A DNA stretch of 64,000 bases, from assembly GCA_023384355.1 (NCBI GenBank), contig JAHDWL010000003.1:1-64000 (forward strand), given 5' to 3'. Made by a program: the position numbers and the translations under genes. This document shows positions 18,349 through 26,683 of the stretch, in pieces. The DNA comes from Anaerolineae bacterium. Lineage in GTDB: Bacteria; Chloroflexota; Anaerolineae; Promineifilales; Promineifilaceae. The number at the start of each line of letters is the position of its first letter. The first letter of the stretch is position 1. The notes under the pieces are model-generated. The model worked only from the letters and a program-made list of their open reading frames with translations, was not told the DNA's origin and searched no databases.

Positions 18349-19536
18349 ATGCAAAACAACAAGATCTATCTGGACCACGGCGCTACAACCCCTCTCCACC
18401 CCAAGGTGTTGGCAGCCATGGCCCCCTATTGGAACGAACTTTACGGCAACCCGTCCTCCTATCATCGAACGGGCGCTGTTGCTGCTCGCGCAGTGGCCAC
18501 AGCCCGTGAAACGACAGCAGATTTACTTGGCACCCGGAGCGAGTCGGTAATCTTCACCGGTTGCGGTTCTGAGAGTAACAACATCGCCTTGCGAGGCGTC
18601 ATGACGGCTGCTCGTGCTTCGGGCAAGGGAAATCACCTCATCACCAGCGCGATTGAGCACAGCGCCGTGCTGGAAACTTCCCGTCAGTTACGAGATTACT
18701 TCGGTTTCGATCTGTCGATTTTGCCTACCGATAATTGGGGACGGGTACGCTTGTCGGATGTCGAAAAGGCCATACGCCCCGATACAGTGTTGATAAGCGT
18801 GATGGCTGCCAACAACGAGATTGGCACAATCCAACCGTGGCGTGAGATTGGCGAGCTGGCCCGCGCGCATAACATTCTGTTCCACACAGACGCGGTGCAA
18901 CTGGTTGCTTCCCGGCGCTGGCATTTCGATAACGAGCCGATCGACCTGATGACCATTGCGCCCCACAAGTTTTACGGTCCGAAAGGTATAGGCATTTTGC
19001 TAATCCGACAGGGCGTAAAGTTGATCTCATCACAAACCGGGGGCGGCCATGAAAACGGTGTGCGAGCAGGGACGCTCAACGTGCCACTCATCGCCGGGGC
19101 AGCCGAAGCACTCCGGTTGGCCATGGACGAGCAGGACTCACGAATCGCTCACGTCACATCACTGCGGGATCAGCTTCTCGATCAATTGCCGGCTGCTCTG
19201 CCTGGTCTGTGCCTCATAACCGGGCATCTATCGGAAAGGCTGCCCCATCACGCGAGTTTCGCGTTCCGCAATGTAACCGGCAATGACCTCCTAATGCATT
19301 TGGATGTCGCCGGGATTGCCGCCAGTAGCGGATCGGCATGCAGCAGCGGCGATCCCAAACCATCGGCTGTGCTGGAATCAGTTGGACTGGGGCCGGAGTG
19401 GACAAAAGGCGGTCTGCGCCTCACACTTGGCGCGCAGAACACCACACAGGAGATCGACTATACGATCAATACTTTGACGGGAATAATCCGAAATCTTCTG
19501 GCTCTTGAAACGGATTTCGCGGTCGCGACAGTCTGA
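18349..19536 (+). CDS. Cysteine desulfurase (NifS/IscS family)
   Basis: PLP enzyme that removes sulfur from cysteine and passes it as a persulfide. Landmarks: N-terminal IYLDHGATTPLHPKV, GSESNNIALRG, IEHSAVLETSRQL, HTDAVQ, PLP lysine in APHKFYGPKGIG, and the persulfide cysteine in SSGSACSSGDPKPS. The active-site loop is short, like group I enzymes but with the cysteine close to the fold. At 395 residues it is a normal length. Nine nucleotides separate it from mnmA, whose 2-thiouridine reaction needs this sulfur, which strongly suggests its main job; it may also supply Fe-S assembly. Confidence 0.95.
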   Translation: MQNNKIYLDHGATTPLHPKVLAAMAPYWNELYGNPSSYHRTGAVAARAVATARETTADLLGTRSESVIFTGCGSESNNIALRGVMTAARASGKGNHLITSAIEHSAVLETSRQLRDYFGFDLSILPTDNWGRVRLSDVEKAIRPDTVLISVMAANNEIGTIQPWREIGELARAHNILFHTDAVQLVASRRWHFDNEPIDLMTIAPHKFYGPKGIGILLIRQGVKLISSQTGGGHENGVRAGTLNVPLIAGAAEALRLAMDEQDSRIAHVTSLRDQLLDQLPAALPGLCLITGHLSERLPHHASFAFRNVTGNDLLMHLDVAGIAASSGSACSSGDPKPSAVLESVGLGPEWTKGGLRLTLGAQNTTQEIDYTINTLTGIIRNLLALETDFAVATV

Positions 19537-19545
19537 ATCCTGATT

Positions 19546-20703
19546 ATGTCTGAGCATTTCCCTGCATCATCCCAACCGAGAGTCGTCGTCGCCATGAGTG
19601 GAGGCGTCGACAGTTCCGTCGCGGCCGCGCTTCTCGTTGAAAAGGGCTACGAAGTGATCGGCATGATGATGCGATTATGGAGCGAGCCGGATTGCGGGCC
19701 TTCAACCCCGACCAATCGTTGCTGCACGCCTGACCAGATGGCTGATGCCCGACGCGTTGCCGACCGACTGGGTATCCCATTCTACGTCATCGACGTGCGC
19801 GACCAGTTTCGTCGCGCTATCGTCCAATTCTTCATCGATGAGCATGACGCAGGACACACCCCAAACCCGTGCGTCGAATGTAACCGGCAAATCCGCTTTA
19901 CCTATCTGTTGGAGCGCGCTCTGGCTATGGAAGCCGATTATCTGGCGACTGGTCATTATGCCCGAATTGACCGTGGTCAGCATGGGTATCGCTTGCGTCA
20001 GGGAGCAGACCCACACAAAGACCAGTCATATGTGTTGCACACTTTTCGTCAGGACCAACTGGCACGGGTTCTTTTTCCCATTGGGGAATTGACGAAAGAG
20101 GAGGTGCGACGAATCGCTCACGAGCACGGGTTGACAGTCGCGACAAAACAGGAAAGCCAGGATCTTTGCTTCCTGAAAGACGGGGATTATCGTCGCTTTA
20201 TTCGTGACAACAGCCTTCAGATTCATCAGCCCGGTCCAATCCTCGATCAAGACGGCCGTCTCTTGGGCCAGCATAACGGATTGCCTTTCTATACCATCGG
20301 CCAGCGAAAGGGTTTGGGTATCGCGGCGTCGGAACCGTTGTTTGTTCTGCGGAAGGACCTTGCCCGGAATGCCCTTATCGTCGGAAACCATTCCGAATTG
20401 GGTATCAGAGAGTTAATTGCCGGTGGCGTTAACTGGATCACCGGTGACCCTCCTTCAGGCCCCATTCAAGCAGAAGTAAAAATCCGTTATAAGGCCATGC
20501 AAATTAACGCGAAAGTTTCCCCATTATCGGGCGATCGTGTGCATATATCTTTCGACCAGCCGGCCTTTGGGGTGACACCAGGGCAAGCGGCCGTAATTTA
20601 CGACGGTGATATTTGCCTTGGAGGTGGAATCATTCTTGATGAGAACATCAAAGAAGAATTTCATGAAAATGTAATCCTTGAAATTGAGGACTTCACCGGA
20701 TGA
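19546..20703 (+). CDS. mnmA: tRNA-specific 2-thiouridylase MnmA
   Basis: Adds sulfur to C2 of U34 in tRNA Lys/Glu/Gln. The PP-loop VVVAMSGGVDSSVAAALL binds ATP. The catalytic cysteine pair is present: NPCVECNRQIRF and QESQDLCFLKDGDYRRF. GQRKGLGI and the C-terminal beta-barrel end (GQAAVIYDGDICLGGGII) complete the family. About 25 residues at the C-terminus after that are extra. Its TGA overlaps the next ATG (ATGA), so translation is coupled to the small membrane protein that follows. Confidence 0.97.
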   Translation: MSEHFPASSQPRVVVAMSGGVDSSVAAALLVEKGYEVIGMMMRLWSEPDCGPSTPTNRCCTPDQMADARRVADRLGIPFYVIDVRDQFRRAIVQFFIDEHDAGHTPNPCVECNRQIRFTYLLERALAMEADYLATGHYARIDRGQHGYRLRQGADPHKDQSYVLHTFRQDQLARVLFPIGELTKEEVRRIAHEHGLTVATKQESQDLCFLKDGDYRRFIRDNSLQIHQPGPILDQDGRLLGQHNGLPFYTIGQRKGLGIAASEPLFVLRKDLARNALIVGNHSELGIRELIAGGVNWITGDPPSGPIQAEVKIRYKAMQINAKVSPLSGDRVHISFDQPAFGVTPGQAAVIYDGDICLGGGIILDENIKEEFHENVILEIEDFTG

Positions 20704-20975
20704 TCGCCATGCCCGAATCAGCGTCAGGGGTAGTATTGGGGTTTCTATTAGCCAGTTTCTATGGCGCGGCGTTTCATCTCGTATTCGGTGGCCCGATCAA
20801 ACGTATCCTGGTGTACCTGGCAGCTGCATGGGTCGGTTTCTTCATTGGCCAGTTCGTTGGTGATTTCCTGAATTTCGAGCTTCTGAAACTGGGGAAAATC
20901 CATCTGGCGAGCGCCAGCATCGGCGCATGGGCGATGTTGCTGGCTGCCTGGTGGTTAATCGGGCAGGATTCGTGA
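20700..20975 (+). CDS. Small membrane protein, about three spans
   Basis: A 91-residue hydrophobic protein with likely spans at about 9-28 (VVLGFLLASFYGAAFHLVF), 36-55 (RILVYLAAAWVGFFIGQFVG) and 70-87 (ASIGAWAMLLAAWWLIG). It starts inside the mnmA stop codon (ATGA overlap). I do not recognise a named family. Position and coupling are the only clues; it may start a small envelope-gene run with the next two genes. Confidence 0.75.
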   Translation: MIAMPESASGVVLGFLLASFYGAAFHLVFGGPIKRILVYLAAAWVGFFIGQFVGDFLNFELLKLGKIHLASASIGAWAMLLAAWWLIGQDS

Positions 20976-21001
20976 GTGCGATTGGGGCCGGGGCACAATC
21001 C

Positions 21002-21010
21002 TGATATACT
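21002..21010 (+). promoter_or_regulatory. Extended -10 promoter element
   Basis: TGATATACT (extended TGn plus TATACT) lies about 20 nt before the ATG at 21031. The same nonamer occurs before the DUF177 gene at 56603. No clear -35 box. Confidence 0.4.
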
Positions 21011-21030
21011 ATTTCGTTGGGGTGTATGCG

Positions 21031-21492
21031 ATGAATGAAGCACAGTATCCGGTTCCATCCATTACGCGCGAGCCGGACGTGAATAAAGAACCTGTAATAC
21101 CGATCAAGTTCATCGTGATTGGGGTTATTGTCACATTGGTGCTATCTGTATTATTTATCGCCCTTCTCGTCTATCTCGCAGCAAATTATGCCGGCACGAT
21201 TATCATCGTGCGTGACATCTTCATAATAGCGCTCGGTTTGATGTCCTGTTTATCAGGTATCGTGCTGATTTTGCTCTTGATCAGCATCATCCGGTTAATT
21301 AACATGCTTGAGTTTGAGCTGAAACCCATCTTGCTCAAAACGAATGACACACTGGGAACAATCCGCGGGACAACCGTGTTCATGAGCGAAAATGTCGTCA
21401 GGCCGGTGACTACCGCCAGCAGCTATATGGCTGGATTGCGACGTGGAATCTCAACTTTATTCGGGGACCCACGGCGAAATCTGGGAAAATAG
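21031..21492 (+). CDS. Membrane protein with two spans and a cytoplasmic helical tail
   Basis: About 153 residues. Two strong hydrophobic spans (IKFIVIGVIVTLVLSVLFIA and DIFIIALGLMSCLSGIVLIL) are followed by an amphipathic tail (MLEFELKPILLKTNDTLGTI, then VVRPVTTASSYMAGLRRGI). The tail recalls DUF948-like and YtxH-associated envelope proteins, but I cannot name a family with certainty. The ATG at 21031 is preferred to a GTG at 21022 because GGGGTG precedes it. It is 22 nt upstream of the YtxH-like gene, a pairing that suggests a common envelope or stress function. Confidence 0.75.
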   Translation: MNEAQYPVPSITREPDVNKEPVIPIKFIVIGVIVTLVLSVLFIALLVYLAANYAGTIIIVRDIFIIALGLMSCLSGIVLILLLISIIRLINMLEFELKPILLKTNDTLGTIRGTTVFMSENVVRPVTTASSYMAGLRRGISTLFGDPRRNLGK

Positions 21493-21514
21493 CGATCCGA
21501 GGAGTATTCAAATA

Positions 21515-21847
21515 ATGGATAATAACGAAAGTGAACTAGGGTCTTTCCTTGCAGGATTTGTAATTGGGGCACTCGTTGGAGCCGCCACCGCGCTCATTTT
21601 AGCACCGCAATCCGGCGCAGCTACCCGACAGCAGATTGCCTCCTCGAGCCAGGATTTCCGCCAATCGGCCGATACCTACGCCCGTGAATATCGAGACAAG
21701 GCCAACACCATAATCTCCGACACACGCAACAAGGCGTACAACCTGACAGATCAGGTTCAGGAGCAGGTACGGATCGTCCTCGACACCGGTAAGGATCAAT
21801 CCGAACAGGCCGCGTCGAATCTGAGCAACGGCGAAGCGCCGGTGTAG
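21515..21847 (+). CDS. YtxH domain protein
   Basis: A 110-residue protein of the YtxH (general-stress, single-span) type. It has an N-terminal glycine/alanine-rich span (LGSFLAGFVIGALVGAATAL) ending in the typical LAPQSGAATRQQI, then a long amphipathic helix with DKANTIISDTRNKAYNL. It is probably anchored in the membrane with its helix in the cytoplasm. The ATG at 21515 follows a GAGGAG by about 11 nt; an earlier ATG at 21443 lies inside the upstream gene and would add an unrelated leader. The 196 nt from here to rel show no gene or clear hairpin. Confidence 0.8.
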   Translation: MDNNESELGSFLAGFVIGALVGAATALILAPQSGAATRQQIASSSQDFRQSADTYAREYRDKANTIISDTRNKAYNLTDQVQEQVRIVLDTGKDQSEQAASNLSNGEAPV

Positions 21848-22043
21848 TTTGTTCAGGTTGCAGCAGGAGGAGCATCTCGCAAGCGATCATCTTCGATAGT
21901 ATCGCTATTGCGGCAATCTTGTTGATTGGGGCAAGGCTTCTCCTTGAGTAAAAGGCCAGACGATCCTATGCGCGTCGTGTAGTACCGACGGCGTTTCAAC
22001 CACTTGAGATCGGCCATGGTTAAAGCCGGTCATTCGAAACAAC

Positions 22044-24338
22044 ATGATGCAGCCAGTGGAGCCTGTTAAGGACGATCCCCTCCGGATTCTGTTCGATAAA
22101 CAGGTCAATGAATCAGAACGTGCCCGTCTGAACGAAGCGTTGCAGTTCGCAATACAAGTGTATGGCGACGAGCGGCGGCCGTCCGGTGAATCCTACCTGG
22201 ATCACGCGCGTAGCGTCACATTAGCCTTATCAGAGTTGGGTATTGACGATCCCGACACAGCGATTGCCGCGTTATTGCACGACACCTTGCAACCCTTCTG
22301 TGGCCAGACGGGAAAAGACCTGGAGAAGGAGTTCGGTCGCGAGGTATCATATCTCGTCAAGGGCATTAAAACGCTGGAGGATTATTCCAGGCAAGCCAGC
22401 AGTAATCGCCCGGCAACTCAATACGGTTTGGATACCGGCTACGACCGCGACACACTGGAAGCGATCCGGAGAGCGTTGCTCTCAATTGTCGAGGGTGACA
22501 TTCGGATCATCGTCATCCGCATGGTCGATTGCCTCCAGGATCTGCGCCGGGCACATAATTTACCGCGGGAATTGCAACGCCAGATCGCATACGAAGCAAT
22601 GAATATCTATGCCCCATTGGCCAATCGGCTGGGTATCTGGCATCTGAAGTCACAGTTGGAGGATTCGTCGTTTCGCTACCTGGAGCCGGAGAAATATCGC
22701 GAGATCGCCCGCCAATTGGATGAAAAGCAGGAAGTACGCGCCTTAAAAGTTGAACGCGCGGCCGCCCGATTGCGCAAGCGACTGGCCGACATGGGTCTGA
22801 AGGCTACCGTCACCGGTCGCCCGAAGCATATTTACTCTATCTACCGCAAAATGGAACGAAAGGACCTGGACTTCGGTCGGATCTACGACATTCAGGCCTT
22901 GCGAGTGATCATCGAACCAGATTACGCCAGGGATGAGAACGTCCCCGACAGTGAATCCGAGTACAGGCGGGGCAAGAGCCGGGCAAGAAAGGAACGCGAA
23001 GACATCGAGCGCGACCTGTGCTATCAGGTGTTGGGCGCGGTCCATAGCTTGTGGCAACCAATCCGCGGCGAATTTGATGACTATATCGGGTCACCAAAAG
23101 CCAACGGATACAAGTCCTTGCACACGGCCGTCATCGATTCAGAAACCGGTCAAAAGCTGGAAGTCCAGATCCGCACCCAACGAATGCACGAAGAGGCTGA
23201 ACGCGGGATCGCCGCTCACTGGGCATATAAGGAGAAAGATTCAAAAGTTAGTCCTGCTGCCCAACGTCAAATCCAGAACCTGCGCGAATTGCTGGCAACT
23301 CTTCAGGAGGATGAGGAAAGTGTTGATGGTGTACTGGAAGTTGCCAAACTGGAAGAACGCATTCATGTCTACACACCTAATGGACAGGTAATTGACCTGC
23401 CGGCCGGTTCCACGCCAATTGATTTTGCCTATCAAATCCATACTGAACTTGGCCATCTGTGCCAGGGCGCTCGGGTCAACGGCAAACTGGTTAGCCTGGA
23501 TTACCAACTAAATTCCGGCGACAAGGTCGAGATAATCAAGGGGAAGCGTGGCGGACCAAACAGAGACTGGATGAACCCCAGTCTTGGATACACCCGCAAC
23601 ACACGCACGCGCAGCAAAATACGTCAATGGTTTCGGCAACAAGAGCGCGAGCAAAATATTGCTCAGGGGCGAGAGGCCGTTCAGCGCGAACTTAAACGAC
23701 TAGGTCTTCTGGATGTATACACAGTAGAGGATATTGCTCACGCACTTAAGTTCGATGACATCGATGATTTCTTGTCCAAAGTTGGGTTTGGGGACATTCA
23801 GACGGTGCAAATTACAGGCGCTATTGCCGTAATGCAGCAAGCGTTGCGCGCCGAAGACGAAGACTTGCTGCCCCTGTTTAAGCCACCGTCCTCAAGACGC
23901 AAAGGTCTTACAGTTCGAGGTGTCGGAGGCCTCCACACCCGGATGGCTGCTTGCTGTCATCCAATCGCGCCCGAACCGATCATCGGCTACATTACACGCG
24001 GCCAGGGCGTCACCATCCATACCCAGGCGTGTACCCAACTAAAAGGAATCACCGACAAGGAACGGCTGATTGAAGTCGATTGGGGGACGGACAGTGAAAG
24101 TTATCCGATCCCCATCGTCGTCACCGCATACCGGCGAGGCTCGCTCATTGAGGATCTGGTTTCCACATTACGCGGCCAGAATATAAACGTTCCCAAGACA
24201 AAGTTGGTGACGATCGACAATATTATGAAAGTCTATCTAATCGCCGAAGTTTCCGATATCCGTCAATTAAACTGGCTTTTGACAAAACTCGAAAACCTGC
24301 CCAAGGTTATCAAAGCACAGCGACAGCACTGGTCATAG
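22044..24338 (+). CDS. rel: RelA/SpoT-family (p)ppGpp synthetase with degenerate hydrolase site
   Basis: A 764-residue long RSH protein: HD, synthetase, TGS, helical, zinc-finger-like and ACT regions. The synthetase half is intact: GRPKHIYSIYRKM, RIYDIQALRVI, SPKANGYKSLHTAV, and QIRTQRMHEEAERGIAAHW. TGS is VYTPNGQVIDLPAGSTPIDF, and the C-terminal ACT begins near IPIVVTAYRRGSLIEDL. The HD half keeps the metal ligands (YLDHARS, LLHD, MVDCLQD) but the catalytic Glu-Asp of the family HDxxED motif reads HDTLQP, and the downstream LHN motif is LQD. I therefore expect ppGpp synthesis without hydrolysis. It converges on a small gene at 24346, leaving only 7 nt. Confidence 0.93.
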   Translation: MMQPVEPVKDDPLRILFDKQVNESERARLNEALQFAIQVYGDERRPSGESYLDHARSVTLALSELGIDDPDTAIAALLHDTLQPFCGQTGKDLEKEFGREVSYLVKGIKTLEDYSRQASSNRPATQYGLDTGYDRDTLEAIRRALLSIVEGDIRIIVIRMVDCLQDLRRAHNLPRELQRQIAYEAMNIYAPLANRLGIWHLKSQLEDSSFRYLEPEKYREIARQLDEKQEVRALKVERAAARLRKRLADMGLKATVTGRPKHIYSIYRKMERKDLDFGRIYDIQALRVIIEPDYARDENVPDSESEYRRGKSRARKEREDIERDLCYQVLGAVHSLWQPIRGEFDDYIGSPKANGYKSLHTAVIDSETGQKLEVQIRTQRMHEEAERGIAAHWAYKEKDSKVSPAAQRQIQNLRELLATLQEDEESVDGVLEVAKLEERIHVYTPNGQVIDLPAGSTPIDFAYQIHTELGHLCQGARVNGKLVSLDYQLNSGDKVEIIKGKRGGPNRDWMNPSLGYTRNTRTRSKIRQWFRQQEREQNIAQGREAVQRELKRLGLLDVYTVEDIAHALKFDDIDDFLSKVGFGDIQTVQITGAIAVMQQALRAEDEDLLPLFKPPSSRRKGLTVRGVGGLHTRMAACCHPIAPEPIIGYITRGQGVTIHTQACTQLKGITDKERLIEVDWGTDSESYPIPIVVTAYRRGSLIEDLVSTLRGQNINVPKTKLVTIDNIMKVYLIAEVSDIRQLNWLLTKLENLPKVIKAQRQHWS

Positions 24339-24345
24339 AAGACCA

Positions 24346-24573
24346 CTACTCCTCTATCGGGCTGGATACCCCCATATCATCAAGCCTGAGGCGTCGCTGA
24401 TCAGGTTCCTCACCTATCGTCAACTCGAAGGTGAAGCCGTCGAACCGAAATGGTTCGATGCGTTCTTTCTCCCCCTCCGAGAAAACAAGCTGTCCCCAAA
24501 CAAACCGATCGTCGCGGCCCCGCAGACGCAACTTTGCGCCTTGCCAACGACAGTAATAAACCAGTGGCCCCAT
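24346..24573 (-). CDS. Small unknown protein following the ABC exporter
   Basis: A 75-residue soluble, charged protein (RGRDDRFVWGQLVF, then FRFDGFTFELTIGEEPDQ), predicted mostly beta. AGGAGGGGGT precedes its ATG and overlaps the end of the ABC exporter gene 8 nt away, so the two are almost certainly one operon. I do not recognise the family. It might modulate or pair with the transporter; there is no direct evidence. Confidence 0.6.
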   Translation of the reverse strand: MGPLVYYCRWQGAKLRLRGRDDRFVWGQLVFSEGEKERIEPFRFDGFTFELTIGEEPDQRRLRLDDMGVSSPIEE

Positions 24574-24581
24574 ACCCCCTC

Positions 24582-26345
24582 CTAAACCTCAAGGGCTTCG
24601 TACTGCTCAAAAATCTGGCGGTATGCTGGGGACGATTTCATAATCTCGAAATGATCGCCAACCGCTTCGACGCGTCCCTTACGCAAGACTACGACCAGAT
24701 CGGCCCATCGAATTTGCGAAAGACGATGCGTGATAAGAAATGTCGTACGGTTTTCGGCCGCATGTTGGATGGCCTTTTGTATCTGGTCTTCCGTCGCGCT
24801 GTCGACTGCCGAGGTTGAGTCATCAAGAATGAGAATGCGCGGGTTTGTCAGAAATGCCCGCGCGAGGGCAATGCGCTGTCGCTGACCACCTGACAGCGTG
24901 ACACCGCGCCCACCGACGACTGTTTCATAGCCATCCTCAAAGCCGAGAATGAAATCATGGGCCTGGGCTGCCCGCGCGGCCGCCTCTATCTCTTCCCGGG
25001 TGGCGCCAGGCGCTCCGAAGGCTATGTTGTCTGCTATGGAACGGGAAAAAAGAAAGATATCCTGCTCGATGATCGAAATCTGCCGGCGCAAAGCGGCAAG
25101 GCTCCATTGGCGCACATCAACACCATCCACTAACACCTGACCGCTTTGCACATCATAGGTTCGGTTTATCAACTTGACCAGCGAACTTTTACCGGCCCCG
25201 GTCTGTCCGACGATGGCCACGGTCTGGCCGGGCTTGACTGTAAAATCGATGCCCTGCAGGACGGGAGCTTCGGGCAGATGGCCAAAGGACACATTTTCGA
25301 AGCGTACCTCCCCGGAAATCGATTCAGCGTAACCATCCGGGTTTTCATCAAGATTGGTTTCGGTGTTTATTAGTTCCAGAATACGCCTGGCCCCGGCCAT
25401 ACCGAGCGACACACGCGAATACGCCATCAAAGAAATGTTGGTCGGGAATCCGAACAGAGAGAGGAGGCCGATGTAGCCTACCACATCACCGACCTGAATT
25501 TGACCGGCATATAATAATATCAGCGCATGGGCAAACCCTATTCCCTCGGTAATCCCCAATAGTAGCAGGGGTAAAAACTTGGCCTCCTCGCGCCCCTGGG
25601 CGACAGTGGCATCGCGGTAAGTTTTGGCATTTGATTCGAAACGCTCAAATTCCGCGAACTCCTGGGCTGTCGATTTCACCATTTCGATGCCGTCGATTGC
25701 TTCAGCCAGACGGGCGTTAAGGTTGCCGAACGATATTCGCACGCGATCCGAGATTCGCGACAATACTTTCATGTAATGAGCCAGCGCTATCACGTAGCTG
25801 ACCAGGAAGAATAACGGCGCCAGGATGAGTTGCCAGGAATATCGCGGTGCGAGCAGAACCGGCATGATCAGGAAATTTGCCGAACCGACAACAAGATTTA
25901 TCCCGGGATACATCATCAGATTCAGCTCACGTACGTCATTAGTGGCGCGCGCCATAGTATCCCCAACGGGCTGTAAGTCATGAAAAGTCATGCTCTTGCC
26001 CAACAGGCTGATGTACAACTCCTGACGTGTGTCGCGTTCCAGGCGTTCACCGATCAATGAACTGGAGAAGTTGCGACCCAATTGGAGGATTGCCCGAACG
26101 ACCTGGCTTATAAGTATACCGATAGCCGCCATCGCGATAGTGTTCATATCGGCCGGCTTCTCAAGAGCGGCGTCAAAGGCAATACCAATGAGGATCGGCA
26201 TCACGGCCGCCAATGCCGCATTGCCGAATGCTCCCGCCACCATAACGATGAAATATCCCCAGTTACGGCTAAGGTGAGAGAGGACCCATCGGGCAGGAGA
26301 CTGATGATTAGCCGATTTTTGTGTCTGAATTACGAACTCGCCCAT
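24582..26345 (-). CDS. ABC exporter, fused membrane and ATPase domains
   Basis: About 587 residues, with six predicted spans in the first 320 (for example YFIVMVAGAFGNAALAAVMP and SYVIALAHYM), then an ATPase domain: Walker A GQTGAGKSS, Q-loop EQDIFLF, signature LSGGQRQRIALARA, Walker B ILILDDSTSAVD, H-loop LITHRLSQI. The catalytic Glu after Walker B is Asp, as in the degenerate half of heterodimeric exporters, but no second subunit is adjacent. The ATG at 26343-26345 with GGCGGAG upstream fits better than an upstream start. Substrate unknown; lipid or drug export are the usual roles of this class. Confidence 0.92.
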   Translation of the reverse strand: MGEFVIQTQKSANHQSPARWVLSHLSRNWGYFIVMVAGAFGNAALAAVMPILIGIAFDAALEKPADMNTIAMAAIGILISQVVRAILQLGRNFSSSLIGERLERDTRQELYISLLGKSMTFHDLQPVGDTMARATNDVRELNLMMYPGINLVVGSANFLIMPVLLAPRYSWQLILAPLFFLVSYVIALAHYMKVLSRISDRVRISFGNLNARLAEAIDGIEMVKSTAQEFAEFERFESNAKTYRDATVAQGREEAKFLPLLLLGITEGIGFAHALILLYAGQIQVGDVVGYIGLLSLFGFPTNISLMAYSRVSLGMAGARRILELINTETNLDENPDGYAESISGEVRFENVSFGHLPEAPVLQGIDFTVKPGQTVAIVGQTGAGKSSLVKLINRTYDVQSGQVLVDGVDVRQWSLAALRRQISIIEQDIFLFSRSIADNIAFGAPGATREEIEAAARAAQAHDFILGFEDGYETVVGGRGVTLSGGQRQRIALARAFLTNPRILILDDSTSAVDSATEDQIQKAIQHAAENRTTFLITHRLSQIRWADLVVVLRKGRVEAVGDHFEIMKSSPAYRQIFEQYEALEV

Positions 26346-26683
26346 GCAACTCCGCCACACTATTCCGTATATAGTCAGGGATCGGGGTTTGATTATCCCA
26401 TAACCTGTTTATTGGTCACATTTAATTCACAAAGGAAGTTGGCCCAACCCGAATTCTTGGTTACCATTGGAGTAGCAGAAATACTTTACGAACCCTTGTG
26501 GACGGACCAAATCCCCGATTCTACCTCTTTTATTACTCATCTACCCTCAGTTCGAGAATTGGGAAACAAACCTTTCAGGTTCGAGCGAGTTTCACTGAAA
26601 TCCTCCGCCCACCAAGCGATTTCCGGTTTCGATCTTGTCAGGCAATATTGATATCGAACTGGGCAAAATACAAAGGACACCAA
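26346..26683 (+). other. Intergenic region between divergent ABC and FG-GAP genes
   Basis: These 338 nt are AT-richer than the flanks. I find a ribosome-binding site AAAGGA 6 nt before the ATG at 26684 and GGCGGAG before the ABC gene. Weak promoter-like AT tracts (TATATA near 26364-26369 on the minus side) are present, but no convincing -35/-10 pair. The frame of the downstream gene is open upstream to 26498, without coding character. Confidence 0.5.

Noticed and set aside
26498-26683. Upstream extension of the FG-GAP protein
   Set aside because: The extra 62 residues look non-coding and a proper AAAGGA site precedes the ATG at 26684.
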